The position numbers were made by a program, and so were the translations under genes. Below the pieces are notes generated by a model. That model was given only the letters and a program-made list of their open reading frames with translations, did no database searches and was not told the DNA's origin. From Pedobacter sp. AK013 (GTDB lineage Bacteria > Bacteroidota > Bacteroidia > Sphingobacteriales > Sphingobacteriaceae), in assembly GCF_014205835.1 (NCBI RefSeq), contig NZ_JACHCQ010000044.1, positions 1-41,785 on the forward strand: a stretch of 41,785 nucleotides of DNA, written 5' to 3'. Below, in pieces: positions 15,570-22,913 of the stretch. The first letter of the stretch is position 1; each line of letters starts with the position of its first letter.

Positions 15570-16043
15570 ATGACAGAGGTAACATACTACACCCAAGAGG
15601 GGTTGGATAAATTGAAAGAGGAAGTACATTATCTAACCACCACCGGTCGTCAGCTTATATCTAAAGCAATTGCAGAAGCAAGGGATAAAGGTGATTTATC
15701 GGAGAATGCAGAATACGATGCCGCAAAAGAGGCGCAGGGATTGCATGAAGCAAAAATTTCAAAATTGAAGAATACGTTGGCGAATGCACGTTTAATTGAT
15801 GAGTCGAAATTGGATTTATCTAAAGTGCTGGCATTATCTATCGTAAAAATAAAAAATGTTAAAAACGGAGCTACGATGACCTATCAGTTGGTAGCAGAAA
15901 GTGAAGCTGATTTAAAAACCGGAAAAATTTCGGTTAAATCGCCGATTGCGCAGGGTTTATTGGGTAAATCGGTAGGCGAATTTGCAGAAATTGAAGTGCC
16001 TGCAGGTAAAATGCAGTTCGAAGTACTTGAAATTTCAAGATAA
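15570..16043 (+). CDS. greA: transcription elongation factor GreA
   Basis: This 157-residue RNA-polymerase cleavage factor rescues backtracked complexes by stimulating transcript cleavage through the secondary channel. The N-terminal coiled coil (about 1-75) carries the tip motif GDLSENAEYDAAKEAQ with the acidic residues that hold the catalytic metal. The C-terminal FKBP-like domain (about 80-157) shows the conserved PIAQGLLGKSVGEFAEIEVP block. The length is exactly family-typical. It is preceded by a terminator-like leader and followed by a HIT-protein gene 75 bases downstream on the same strand, a pairing I recall as common in this phylum. Confidence 0.97.
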   Translation: MTEVTYYTQEGLDKLKEEVHYLTTTGRQLISKAIAEARDKGDLSENAEYDAAKEAQGLHEAKISKLKNTLANARLIDESKLDLSKVLALSIVKIKNVKNGATMTYQLVAESEADLKTGKISVKSPIAQGLLGKSVGEFAEIEVPAGKMQFEVLEISR

Positions 16044-16049
16044 ATGAAT

Positions 16050-16095
16050 AGCGTTTGACGATAGGCGTTTTAATAATCGCTCGCCGCCAAACGCT
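16050..16095 (+). repeat. hairpin-forming repeat between greA and the HIT gene
   Basis: AGCGTTTG at the left pairs with CAAACGCT at the right. Its start, AGCGTTTGACGATAGGCG, is nearly the same as the starts of both halves of the 4190-4771 duplication (AGCGGTTGACGATAAGCG). In all three cases a short distance follows a coding end. Confidence 0.55.
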
Positions 16096-16118
16096 TTACC
16101 CTAAATCCTATACCTCAA

Positions 16119-16517
16119 ATGACTGTTTTTTCAAAAATCGTTGCGGGCGAAATCCCTGCACATGTTGTAGCCGAAACTGTAGAATATTTAGCTTTTTTGG
16201 ATGTTCAGCCTTTAACAGCAGGTCATGTTTTGGTAATCCCTAAAATCGAAACCGACTATATCTTTGATATGGACGAAGATTTATATGTTGGCTTATGGAT
16301 GTTTGCTAAAATTGTGGCGAAAGGTGTAAAAATAGCTTTCCCTTGCAAAAAAGTAGGTGTTTCGGTTATTGGGTTGGAAGTTCCGCATGCGCATATCCAT
16401 TTAATACCGATGAATAATGTGAGCGATATGAACTTTAGCAAAGAAAAATTAAAGCCAACAAACGAAGAGTTGGCAGAGGCTGCCGAAAAAATTAGGCAGG
16501 CCTTACTAGCGGTATAA
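16119..16517 (+). CDS. HIT family protein (HinT-like nucleotide hydrolase)
   Basis: This is a 132-residue cytoplasmic protein. The histidine triad is PHAHIHLIP (H-x-H-x-H) near residue 92, which hydrolyses nucleoside phosphoramidates or dinucleotides via a His-AMP intermediate. The N-terminal block FSKIVAGEIPAHVVAE and the AGHVLVIPK strand match the family. The length is typical of HinT/Fhit-type monomers. It is probably co-transcribed with greA, and a hairpin follows its stop codon. Confidence 0.92.
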   Translation: MTVFSKIVAGEIPAHVVAETVEYLAFLDVQPLTAGHVLVIPKIETDYIFDMDEDLYVGLWMFAKIVAKGVKIAFPCKKVGVSVIGLEVPHAHIHLIPMNNVSDMNFSKEKLKPTNEELAEAAEKIRQALLAV

Positions 16518-16521
16518 AAAA

Positions 16522-16548
16522 GGCCGGCTGTGAAAACATCAGCCGACC
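16522..16548. terminator. hairpin between convergent HIT and lipoprotein genes
   Basis: GGCCGGCTG and CAGCCGACC pair with one mismatch around TGAAAACAT. It lies just after the HIT stop and before the stop of the opposite gene, consistent with a shared terminator. Confidence 0.6.
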
Positions 16549-16574
16549 ATTCTACCCGCCTAACCCAAATATTT

Positions 16575-17435
16575 TTATGGCGCCGGAGCAACTGTAGCAC
16601 TCAGCTGTAATACAGGCCAGGTTAAACCTGGACCTTTTCCAATTACTATGCCCAGATTATCGCCTCTTTTTAAATCTGATATCCAGTAATATAAAGGCCA
16701 TCCCTTATAGGTTAATTGTTTTTTGCTAATGGTGGCTACGGTAATTACGCCAACATCAGCTTTTGCAATAGCCGAAGGCACGCTTAGTACTTCAGATTCA
16801 TAAACTGGCCAAATACCTTCTTGTGTAGTACTCTTTGTATAAGTATTTACGCTATTTTTATCTGGTGCAAAAGCGTATAAGGTGCGGCCTTTGCTATCAG
16901 TTAGGTAAATGGTGTTGCCAGTACCTACGGCATAAGTGCTGGTATAATTGGTGTTGTTCCCAAACAATTGTGCATTGGCCAACATTAATGAATAATCGGG
17001 CTTCGCTACAAACCATGTTCCGCCAACCCCGTCACCTTTAATTTGTCCGGCGGCAGCATCACCTGCATAATAGTAGAGCGGATAACCCCGGTAAGTGCTT
17101 TGCTTACGGCCATCAGTTCTAGTCACTTCACCAACTTCAGCTTTATTCAGGTTTAAATCTGTACTGGCATCGGCAGAATAATAAAGCGGCCAGGCTGTTT
17201 CGCAGCCACCAACACAGGTTGGCACACCTGCAGCATCAGATGCAAAAAAGTATAAGGTTTTACCATCTTTATCTGTTAGTACCGATCCGAATTTAGCATC
17301 GGTTGCCAATTGGATTCCTTTATTGTTGTTAACAGGTGGAGTTGTAGGTTCGTCTGAACTGTTTTTCTTGCAGGCAGTAAATACCATGGCTATACTCAAT
17401 ACCGCCAATAGATTTTTTTTTAAGTAGATTAGCAT
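16575..17435 (-). CDS. secreted-repeat lipoprotein (COG4315-like)
   Basis: This 286-residue predicted lipoprotein has a signal with lipobox VFTAC (Cys22), then a Ser/Asp/Pro linker. Two homologous halves follow (about 42-150 and 160-280). Each has a GKTLYFFASD or GRTLYAFAPD strand, an AWP/IWP block and a GYPLYYY or GWPLYYW block, the signature of the Lipoprotein_15/secreted-repeat family (PF03640). The first half carries a Cys pair (PTCVGGCETAWP) missing from the second. The family's function is poorly known; cell-envelope or electron-transfer roles have been suggested for relatives. It is a single gene. Confidence 0.85.
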   Translation of the reverse strand: MLIYLKKNLLAVLSIAMVFTACKKNSSDEPTTPPVNNNKGIQLATDAKFGSVLTDKDGKTLYFFASDAAGVPTCVGGCETAWPLYYSADASTDLNLNKAEVGEVTRTDGRKQSTYRGYPLYYYAGDAAAGQIKGDGVGGTWFVAKPDYSLMLANAQLFGNNTNYTSTYAVGTGNTIYLTDSKGRTLYAFAPDKNSVNTYTKSTTQEGIWPVYESEVLSVPSAIAKADVGVITVATISKKQLTYKGWPLYYWISDLKRGDNLGIVIGKGPGLTWPVLQLSATVAPAP

Positions 17436-17610
17436 AAGATTTTTGTATTTAGTTTTGAATTAATAAATTGTTATGCCGCTATTACGCCACCAAGTTGTAA
17501 ATGGTTGCTTGCAGGAATGAGATTTTTAACCGAAATGGACAAAATAAATAATTACCAAAAAAATATTTTATTAGGCAACCTTTCGTAATTTCTTACCGTA
17601 ATATATTTTG

Positions 17611-17618
17611 AAAGGAGA
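17611..17618 (+). promoter_or_regulatory. Shine-Dalgarno that decides the sigma-factor start
   Basis: AAAGGAGA lies four bases before GTG 17623. It is inside the reading frame if the gene began at TTG 17608, so the GTG is the better start. Strong Shine-Dalgarno sequences are uncommon in this phylum, which makes this one notable. Confidence 0.6.
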
Positions 17619-17622
17619 GTTT

Positions 17623-18249
17623 GTGACCGCTAACCGCGACAGAGAAGATATTGTTATACAAAAGTATATTCAGGGCTGCATTAGAAATGAAAGAGATAGT
17701 CAGAAAGCACTATACCAACATTTCTACAGTTTTGCTATGGGTATTTGTTTGCGTTATGCAAACGATCGGTTGGATGCTGCGGGAATACTGAACGACGGCT
17801 TTTTTAAAGCTTTTAAGAATATTGATAAATATGAGCCTACAAAAGCTTTTTTGCCTTGGCTTGGACGTATAATAACCAATACAGCGATCGACTATTATCG
17901 TGCTAATCTAAAATTTGCTGATCACGTAGATATCTTGGATCATGAAAATATTGCGCAGGTAAGCTCTGTGTATGATAAATTGGCTTACCACGATTTATTG
18001 GCATTGGTGCAAAAGTTGAGCGCGGGCTACCGTACCGTTTTTAATCTGTTTGCCATTGATGGATATACGCATGAAGAAATTGCTGAAATGCTTGGCATAT
18101 CGGTTGGTACATCAAAATCGAACCTGTTTAAGGCAAGGCAAAAGTTACAGGAAATGTTAAAAGATACAGCGTTAAAAACTTACCAGGTAAGGAATTCGGC
18201 TGTAGACAGGAACCTTTTAGAGGTAAGGTTAAACACAAATATGCAATGA
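17623..18249 (+). CDS. ECF-type RNA polymerase sigma factor
   Basis: This is a 208-residue sigma-70-family factor (group 4). Region 2 spans about 30-100 (LYQHFYSFAMGICLRYA to WLGRIITNTAIDYYRAN). Region 4 spans about 130-185 with the helix-turn-helix GYTHEEIAEMLGISVGTSKS. There is no region 3. The start is taken as GTG 17623 because of the ribosome-binding site just before it. Its stop overlaps the next gene by four bases (ATGA), so sigma factor and downstream membrane protein are translationally coupled, the usual arrangement for sigma/anti-sigma pairs. Its target promoters are unknown. Confidence 0.9.
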   Translation: MTANRDREDIVIQKYIQGCIRNERDSQKALYQHFYSFAMGICLRYANDRLDAAGILNDGFFKAFKNIDKYEPTKAFLPWLGRIITNTAIDYYRANLKFADHVDILDHENIAQVSSVYDKLAYHDLLALVQKLSAGYRTVFNLFAIDGYTHEEIAEMLGISVGTSKSNLFKARQKLQEMLKDTALKTYQVRNSAVDRNLLEVRLNTNMQ

Positions 18250-19430
18250 AAGAGGGAAAAGATATAGATAAATTATTTAAGGATGGATTGGAAAATCCTG
18301 ATCTTCCTTTTAATGATTTAGATTGGGATAATCTGGAGGAGAGATTGCATCCAACACCAAAAAGGAGGATAGTACCACTAATTTGGTTAACTGCTGTAGC
18401 TGGGATAGCCGCCATGTTACTGGTGGTATTTTTATTGGCTAAACCATCAGATAACGAAAAGGAAGTCAAGGCCGTAATCAAAAAAGATCAAAGAAAACAA
18501 AACAGTAATAAACCGGAAAATAATACAGATAACTTAACCGAAGTACCTACTAAACAAAACGATTCAACAGGAAACGGAGATTTAAGCCCATTGGTTTTAA
18601 ATGCAAAAAGTATAGCCGATACAAATAAGCAAGAGCATGCAATTGGGTATGGTCACAAAACCATTCAAAAAGTAGCTGGCACCACCGATGTTAAGAGCAA
18701 TATATTGGCCAATGTGGGCTACAAACCTGAGCTAAACTCAAAAACAGATCTTGTAACATTTAAAGATCAAGATTTAACGACCACTATTGCGGTAGGAAAA
18801 CCTGAACAAATTAAAGCATTGGTTTTGAAGAAAAAATCGCGCTTTGTACTAAGTATTTTGGCCGCGCCTGATTTAACAAGTGTGCAAAAATCGGGCACAA
18901 GTAGTTTAAGCGGTAGTTTTGGGGTAGAAGCTACTTATGCGGTTACAAAAAGAATAAGTATTACCACTGGAGCTGCTTATGCAAAGAAAATTTACGATTC
19001 CGATTTTAGTTTATACAAGCCGAATAGCACTTATGTTTTCAATGTTACACCATCAAATATTCATGCCAATTGCGATGTAATCGATATTCCAATCAATGTG
19101 AACTATAAGGTTTTTGACGGACGTAGAAATTCTATTTCGGTAAGTATAGGCCTATCCAGTTATTTAATGTTAAAAGAGAAATACAGCTATTCTTATAATG
19201 GCGCTTATCAAGGCCCTCAAAATTACGAAGTGAGAAACCAGAACCAGCACTATTTAGGTATAGCCAACGTTGGTGTAGAGTTTCAACACAAAATAAATAA
19301 TAATTTAAGCATCAGCGCTAAGCCTTTTATGAAAATTCCATTAACCGATATAGGTTATGGAAATGCTAGGCTGTCATCAACAGGCGTGGCCGTTTCGGTA
19401 AATATGAATTTATTTGGCAAAAAGAATTAA
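18246..19430 (+). CDS. membrane protein with beta-barrel-like C-terminus; putative anti-sigma
   Basis: This is a 394-residue protein. The N-terminal 38 residues are charged and cytoplasmic in character (DIDKLFKDGLENPD). One transmembrane segment follows (about 42-66, IVPLIWLTAVAGIAAMLLVV), then a Lys/Asn/Thr-rich linker to about residue 190. The C-terminal 200 residues look like a small outer-membrane beta-barrel domain (SRFVLSILAAPDL to VAVSVNMNLFG, porin-like PF13568 type). Overlap with the sigma-factor gene points to an anti-sigma or sensor role. No ZAS zinc motif or FecR domain is seen. Such a protein might span the periplasm from inner to outer membrane, which is inference. Confidence 0.65.
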   Translation: MKEGKDIDKLFKDGLENPDLPFNDLDWDNLEERLHPTPKRRIVPLIWLTAVAGIAAMLLVVFLLAKPSDNEKEVKAVIKKDQRKQNSNKPENNTDNLTEVPTKQNDSTGNGDLSPLVLNAKSIADTNKQEHAIGYGHKTIQKVAGTTDVKSNILANVGYKPELNSKTDLVTFKDQDLTTTIAVGKPEQIKALVLKKKSRFVLSILAAPDLTSVQKSGTSSLSGSFGVEATYAVTKRISITTGAAYAKKIYDSDFSLYKPNSTYVFNVTPSNIHANCDVIDIPINVNYKVFDGRRNSISVSIGLSSYLMLKEKYSYSYNGAYQGPQNYEVRNQNQHYLGIANVGVEFQHKINNNLSISAKPFMKIPLTDIGYGNARLSSTGVAVSVNMNLFGKKN

Positions 19431-19436
19431 ATAAGA

Positions 19437-19718
19437 TTAAAATAATACGTCTTGAATTTCTGGTGTTTTATCGAAAACACTTTTTGCAAACGGACAAAGG
19501 GGGAGGATTTTTATCTTGTTTTCTCTGGCATAATTTACAGCGGCCATTACTAATTTTTTTCCTACGCCTTTGCCAGCAAAATCTTGATTTACTTCAGTAT
19601 GATCAATAATGAATTTACCGGGGCCAGCCCAAACATATGCCAAAACGCCTGCTTGTATGCCCTTATCTAGAGCTTCGAACTGCCCTTTCTTTTCACTGTT
19701 AACCTGTTGTATTTCCAT
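19437..19718 (-). CDS. GNAT family N-acetyltransferase, short (YjdJ-like)
   Basis: This 93-residue protein of the compact COG2388 GNAT group has the acetyl-CoA-binding loop visible as NQDFAGKGVGKKLVMAAV. It ends with the block KILPLCPFAKSVFDKTPE, which carries the conserved Cys of this subgroup. The likely activity is acetyl transfer from acetyl-CoA to a small molecule or protein, substrate unknown. It starts six bases after the pirin gene on the same strand and is probably in its operon. It is convergent with the sigma-operon gene, with only six bases between them. Confidence 0.85.
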   Translation of the reverse strand: MEIQQVNSEKKGQFEALDKGIQAGVLAYVWAGPGKFIIDHTEVNQDFAGKGVGKKLVMAAVNYARENKIKILPLCPFAKSVFDKTPEIQDVLF

Positions 19719-19724
19719 TAGGGC

Positions 19725-20615
19725 TTATTTCTTAATGTGTGGATTTTGATCTGGTAATGGCACGAAATCGGTTTCCCCAGGAACGGGTTTAAAACTTTGT
19801 TCCAACCACTTGATTTTAGCTTTTTCAATTAATTCTCTATCTGATGCAACAAAGTTCCAGTAAATAAAACGTTCTTCAGGAAAGGGCTCTCCGCCAAAAA
19901 TGTAAACTGTGGTATTTTCGTGCATGGTAAATTCGCACAATTTGGCATCGTTAGCAATTAAAATTAAACGAGGTTCAAAAACATTCCCTTCACTTTCAAT
20001 TGCACCATCTAAAATATAAAGTGCACTTTCGCCAAATAGGTAATCGCCAATGCTCACCTTTTGCTGCTTCGTACTTTTTAACTCTAAGAAATATAAGGGG
20101 CTATACACCGGAACTGGAGATTTATAACCAAAAGCTTCTCCCGCTATTAATTTAAAATTAACGCCATCTTGGGTCCAGCTTGGAATGTCTGCCCCTTCTA
20201 CGTGGCAAAACTCAGGTTCCATTTGTTCTAAATCTTTAGGTAAAGCTACCCAAATCTGTAAGCCATGGAGCATTTTATCGGTATGGCGAAGGTATTCAGG
20301 GGTTCTTTCTGAGTGTACAATGCCACTGCCCGAGGTCATCCAGTTTACCTGCCCTGGTTTAATCACAATATCTGATCCTAAACTGTCTTTATGTGCAACT
20401 TCGCCCTCGAACAAAAAGGTTAAAGTAGATAAGCCGATATGTGGATGGGGTGGAACATCGAGGTTTTCATGATCATTCATTGCAACAGGCCCCATATGGT
20501 CAATAAAAGAAAAAGGGCCAACCATTCGTTTCTCTCTGAAAGGCAGCAACCGGCCAACCATAAAATTACCAATATTTGCTGGTCTTTCTTCGATAATAAG
20601 TTTAATGTTCGACAT
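19725..20615 (-). CDS. pirin family protein
   Basis: This is a 296-residue bicupin protein. The N-terminal cupin carries the metal site: PHPHIGLST gives two His and SGIVHSERTPE gives His and Glu, as in pirins with quercetinase activity. The C-terminal pirin_C cupin (about 170-285) ends with the conserved GGEPFPEERFIYWNFV block. Some pirins open the flavonol ring with O2 while others act as regulators; the sequence supports metal binding but not a particular role. It is followed by a GNAT gene six bases downstream. Confidence 0.9.
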   Translation of the reverse strand: MSNIKLIIEERPANIGNFMVGRLLPFREKRMVGPFSFIDHMGPVAMNDHENLDVPPHPHIGLSTLTFLFEGEVAHKDSLGSDIVIKPGQVNWMTSGSGIVHSERTPEYLRHTDKMLHGLQIWVALPKDLEQMEPEFCHVEGADIPSWTQDGVNFKLIAGEAFGYKSPVPVYSPLYFLELKSTKQQKVSIGDYLFGESALYILDGAIESEGNVFEPRLILIANDAKLCEFTMHENTTVYIFGGEPFPEERFIYWNFVASDRELIEKAKIKWLEQSFKPVPGETDFVPLPDQNPHIKK

Positions 20616-21138
20616 GGGATAATCAATTTTAATGTGGTGAATTTAAGGAAAAAGGCTGGGATTATATGATAAATATAGCATTGCCATTCTGAGCTTCAAG
20701 GCGACCAAATTTTGGGCTCAAATTTTTTGGAAAGCAGTTGCAGAAGCTTTTAGCTAACAGCAGTCCCGCTCCCGCTTCTGCCAATTTGAAGGAAATTGGC
20801 ATCCCGCTTTGATCGGGTTTAGGTGGCCGCAGAAGTGCTACTTTTAAAGGTTAAATAAACCCAACCGACAGCGTTATCCCGACTTTTTCAGTTGGACTAA
20901 GCAATGGGCGGGGCTAGAGCAGCCGAAGTATTACAGGTACTGGTTTTCTAATCATCAAGAAAAGTGCTGTACTTCAGTAGGAGAGAAATTATTTCTAAAT
21001 TCAATACTATGATGACACCTGACATCGCTGGTAGAACTCTCCATTTCGTTACATTTTAGGAGATGACAAAAACCTACTTATTAAAAAAGCATCCCTTTCG
21101 AGATGCCTTTCTAAACTTAAAAAGAAAAATGAAGGAAA
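20616..21138. other. gene-free stretch with dispersed-repeat character
   Basis: No gene is visible. About 20700-20940 reads like a degenerate dispersed repeat seen widely in Pedobacter-type genomes (CAGTCCCGCTCCCGCTTCTG, then GGCATCCCGCTTTGATCGGG); this is from memory and was not checked. The right end holds the terminator of the flavin reductase gene. Confidence 0.45.
21083..21107 (-). terminator. intrinsic terminator of the ArsR-OYE operon
   Basis: On the minus strand, GCATC and GATGC pair around TCGAAAGG and are followed by TTTTTTAAT. It lies 32 bases past the oxidoreductase stop. Confidence 0.7.
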
Positions 21139-22239
21139 TTATACCAATTGCATTAAAGCTTCTTTACTAAAGCCTTTCAATTCTTCCGTGCGGTTATGTT
21201 TAATTTTTTCTACCCAGTTCGGATCTGCTAAAAGCGGACGCCCAACTGCTACTAAATCGAAGTCGCCCCGGTCCATTCTGCGTACCAGTTCATCTAGCGA
21301 GCTAGGCTGTGAACTTTGGCCTGCGAAAGCACCAAAGAAATCGCCATCTAAACCAACAGAACCTACTGAGATTGTAGCTTTTCCTGTTACTTTTTTAGCC
21401 CATCCTGCAAAATTTAAGTCAGAACCTTCAAATTCAGGTTCCCAGAAACGGCGCTGCGAACAATGGAAAATATCAATTCCGGCTTCGGCCAATGGTGTTA
21501 GCCATTGTTCCATTTCCTGCTCGTTTTTAGCCAATTTGAAATCATAAGCAGCAGGTTTGAATTGTGATAAGCGGATAATTAAGGCAAAATCTTCACCAAC
21601 CCTTTTACGCACCTCTTTAATTACCTCAACGCCGAAACGGGTACGCTCTGCCAGCGTTTTGCCACCATAAATATCTGTACGGTTATTGGTAGCATCCCAA
21701 AAAAACTGATCAATTAGGTATTGATGTGCACCATGTATTTCAACAGTATCGAAACCCAGCGCTTTAGCATCTGCGGCGGCTTGGCCAAAAGCAGCTATGG
21801 TATCAGCAATGGCGGCATCTGTCATGGGTACGCCGTTTTCAAACCCCGGACTGTTAAAAGATGAGGGGCCTTCAAATGGTGCGCTGGGTAACCAACCAGA
21901 AGCATGATTTGCATGAATACCCTGGTGCCAGATTTGCGGTCCCATTTGCCCGCCTGCCTGGTGTACACTTTTAATCACGTTCTCCCAGCCTGCCAAAGCT
22001 TCGGCACCGTAAAAATGAGGGATGTTGGGATCTGCAGAAGAAGATGGACGGTTAATTACCGTTCCTTCTGATAAAATTAAACCCACTTCTCCAGCTGCTC
22101 TTCTTGCATAATACGCTGCAACCTCGGCCGTTGGTACACCATCAGGAGAAAAGGAACGCGTCATAGGCGCCATTACTATTCTATTTTTGATATTTAATGT
22201 TTTAAGGCTAAAAGGCCTAAATAAACTATCTGTGTTCAT
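21139..22239 (-). CDS. Old Yellow Enzyme family alkene reductase
   Basis: This is a 366-residue FMN-dependent ene-reductase that reduces activated C=C bonds of enones and similar electrophiles with NAD(P)H. The N-terminal VMAPMTRSFSPDGVP carries the Thr that tunes the flavin. The substrate-binding pair is EIHGAHQYLIDQFFWDA, a His-His pair rather than the His-Asn usual in classical members. The phosphate-binding C-terminal block is DLVAVGRPLLADPNWV. The length is that of classical OYEs. It lies 11 bases after an ArsR-type regulator gene, forming an operon that is probably self-regulated and electrophile-responsive (inference). Confidence 0.92.
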   Translation of the reverse strand: MNTDSLFRPFSLKTLNIKNRIVMAPMTRSFSPDGVPTAEVAAYYARRAAGEVGLILSEGTVINRPSSSADPNIPHFYGAEALAGWENVIKSVHQAGGQMGPQIWHQGIHANHASGWLPSAPFEGPSSFNSPGFENGVPMTDAAIADTIAAFGQAAADAKALGFDTVEIHGAHQYLIDQFFWDATNNRTDIYGGKTLAERTRFGVEVIKEVRKRVGEDFALIIRLSQFKPAAYDFKLAKNEQEMEQWLTPLAEAGIDIFHCSQRRFWEPEFEGSDLNFAGWAKKVTGKATISVGSVGLDGDFFGAFAGQSSQPSSLDELVRRMDRGDFDLVAVGRPLLADPNWVEKIKHNRTEELKGFSKEALMQLV

Positions 22240-22250
22240 ATGTTTCTAAA

Positions 22251-22553
22251 TTATAATTCGGTATTGATGATTTCGCTTAATTTTTCTAAGCCTTCTTTAT
22301 TGCGTTTGTAATAAGTCCATTGGCCCAGGCGTGTGGAACTGATTAAATCGGCACGCTGTAAAATAGACAGGTATTCGGAAATGGTACTTTGTGATAAGCC
22401 ACTTTTAAGTTGGATTTGCCCAACGCAAACACCCACATTTTCAAAGTCGGGATTTGGCTGTTCCGGAAAATGTAGCTTTGGCTCTTTTAACCAGCTTAAA
22501 ATCTGTAAACGCGTTTTGTTCGAAAGGGCCTTGAATATTTCTACTTGATCCAT
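22251..22553 (-). CDS. ArsR-type winged-helix repressor
   Basis: This 100-residue regulator starts at ATG 22553 (MDQVEIFKALSN). An upstream TTG frame to 22589 would translate the promoter itself. The winged helix is complete: NKTRLQILSWL, then recognition helix GLSQSTISEYLSILQRADLI and wing STRLGQWTYYKRN. No metal-site CVC motif is present in the alpha-3 helix; the protein has one cysteine (GVCVGQIQ), so a thiol or organic ligand is more likely than arsenite. It is first in an operon with an ene-reductase. A palindrome upstream of its promoter is a candidate operator. Confidence 0.9.
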   Translation of the reverse strand: MDQVEIFKALSNKTRLQILSWLKEPKLHFPEQPNPDFENVGVCVGQIQLKSGLSQSTISEYLSILQRADLISSTRLGQWTYYKRNKEGLEKLSEIINTEL

Positions 22554-22557
22554 GGCA

Positions 22558-22589
22558 CAAATGTATATCGACTTTTCCCGATATTCCAA
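22558..22589 (-). promoter_or_regulatory. promoter of the ArsR-OYE operon
   Basis: On the minus strand, TTG (22589-22587), 21 bases, then TACATTTG (22565-22558) is a full match to the Bacteroidota sigma-A pattern. Only four bases separate the box from ATG 22553, so the mRNA is probably leaderless. Confidence 0.7.
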
Positions 22590-22603
22590 TTAAAAGGATA
22601 AAA

Positions 22604-22621
22604 TTTACAATTGGATGTAAA
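22604..22621. promoter_or_regulatory. candidate ArsR operator
   Basis: TTTACA-N6-TGTAAA is a perfect 6-bp-arm palindrome; the flanking bases extend the match to seven of eight. It lies 15 bases upstream of the -33 TTG of the ArsR gene. Confidence 0.45.
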
Positions 22622-22700
22622 ATCCATTGATGAAAAGCGGATTGCGGTACGCACTAAAGCTAAAGATTCTTCGCTTCGCTACCATTGACAGATCCTATGG

Positions 22701-22754
22701 AGAAATCTATAAAGACAGATTTCTCTACTGCGTTGCCCTCCGCTCGAAATGACG
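22701..22754 (-). repeat. REP-like element, CGTCATTTCGAGC family
   Basis: The minus strand reads CGTCATTTCGAGCGGAGG, then AGAAATCTG and AGATTTCT in an inner hairpin, as in the element at 4354-4452. Confidence 0.65.
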
Positions 22755-22801
22755 ACTTGTGAGAGGCAGAATGACAGAGAAAATAAAAAGGGGAAAAAGC
22801 C

Positions 22802-22840
22802 AAAAAAGAACGGGGATAAATCATACCGACCTATCCCCGT
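22802..22840 (-). terminator. intrinsic terminator of the Lys-rich protein gene
   Basis: ACGGGGATA (22810-22818) and TATCCCCGT (22832-22840) form a perfect 9-bp stem, followed on the minus strand by TTCTTTTTTG. It lies 74 bases past the stop at 22914. Confidence 0.75.
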
Positions 22841-22913
22841 CATCTAAATTAACGCTCTCATATATATAAACAACCAAAAAGGTGATTTATTATATTTGAT
22901 GTAAAATATTTTT

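Larger units (their letters stand above)
22622..22913. other. intergenic region between the ArsR gene and the Lys-rich protein gene
   Basis: This holds a REP-like element (22701-22754) and the terminator of the Lys-rich protein gene (22802-22840). No gene is seen. Confidence 0.5.

Noticed and set aside
16055..16243. 62-residue open frame after greA
   Set aside because: It overlaps the start of the HIT gene in another frame and encodes the hairpin repeat; Cys/Asn-rich with no family resemblance.
17623..19430. FecI/FecR-type iron signalling unit
   Set aside because: The membrane partner has no FecR domain and the next genes are not a TonB receptor; the receptors are 6 kb away on the other strand.
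20616..21138. Remnant gene or small RNA in the long gap
   Set aside because: All six frames are broken and the sequence reads like a degenerate dispersed repeat; nothing supports a defined RNA.
22554..22589. 12-residue N-terminal extension of the ArsR protein from TTG
   Set aside because: The TTG is the -33 element and the codons run through the -7 box of the operon promoter.
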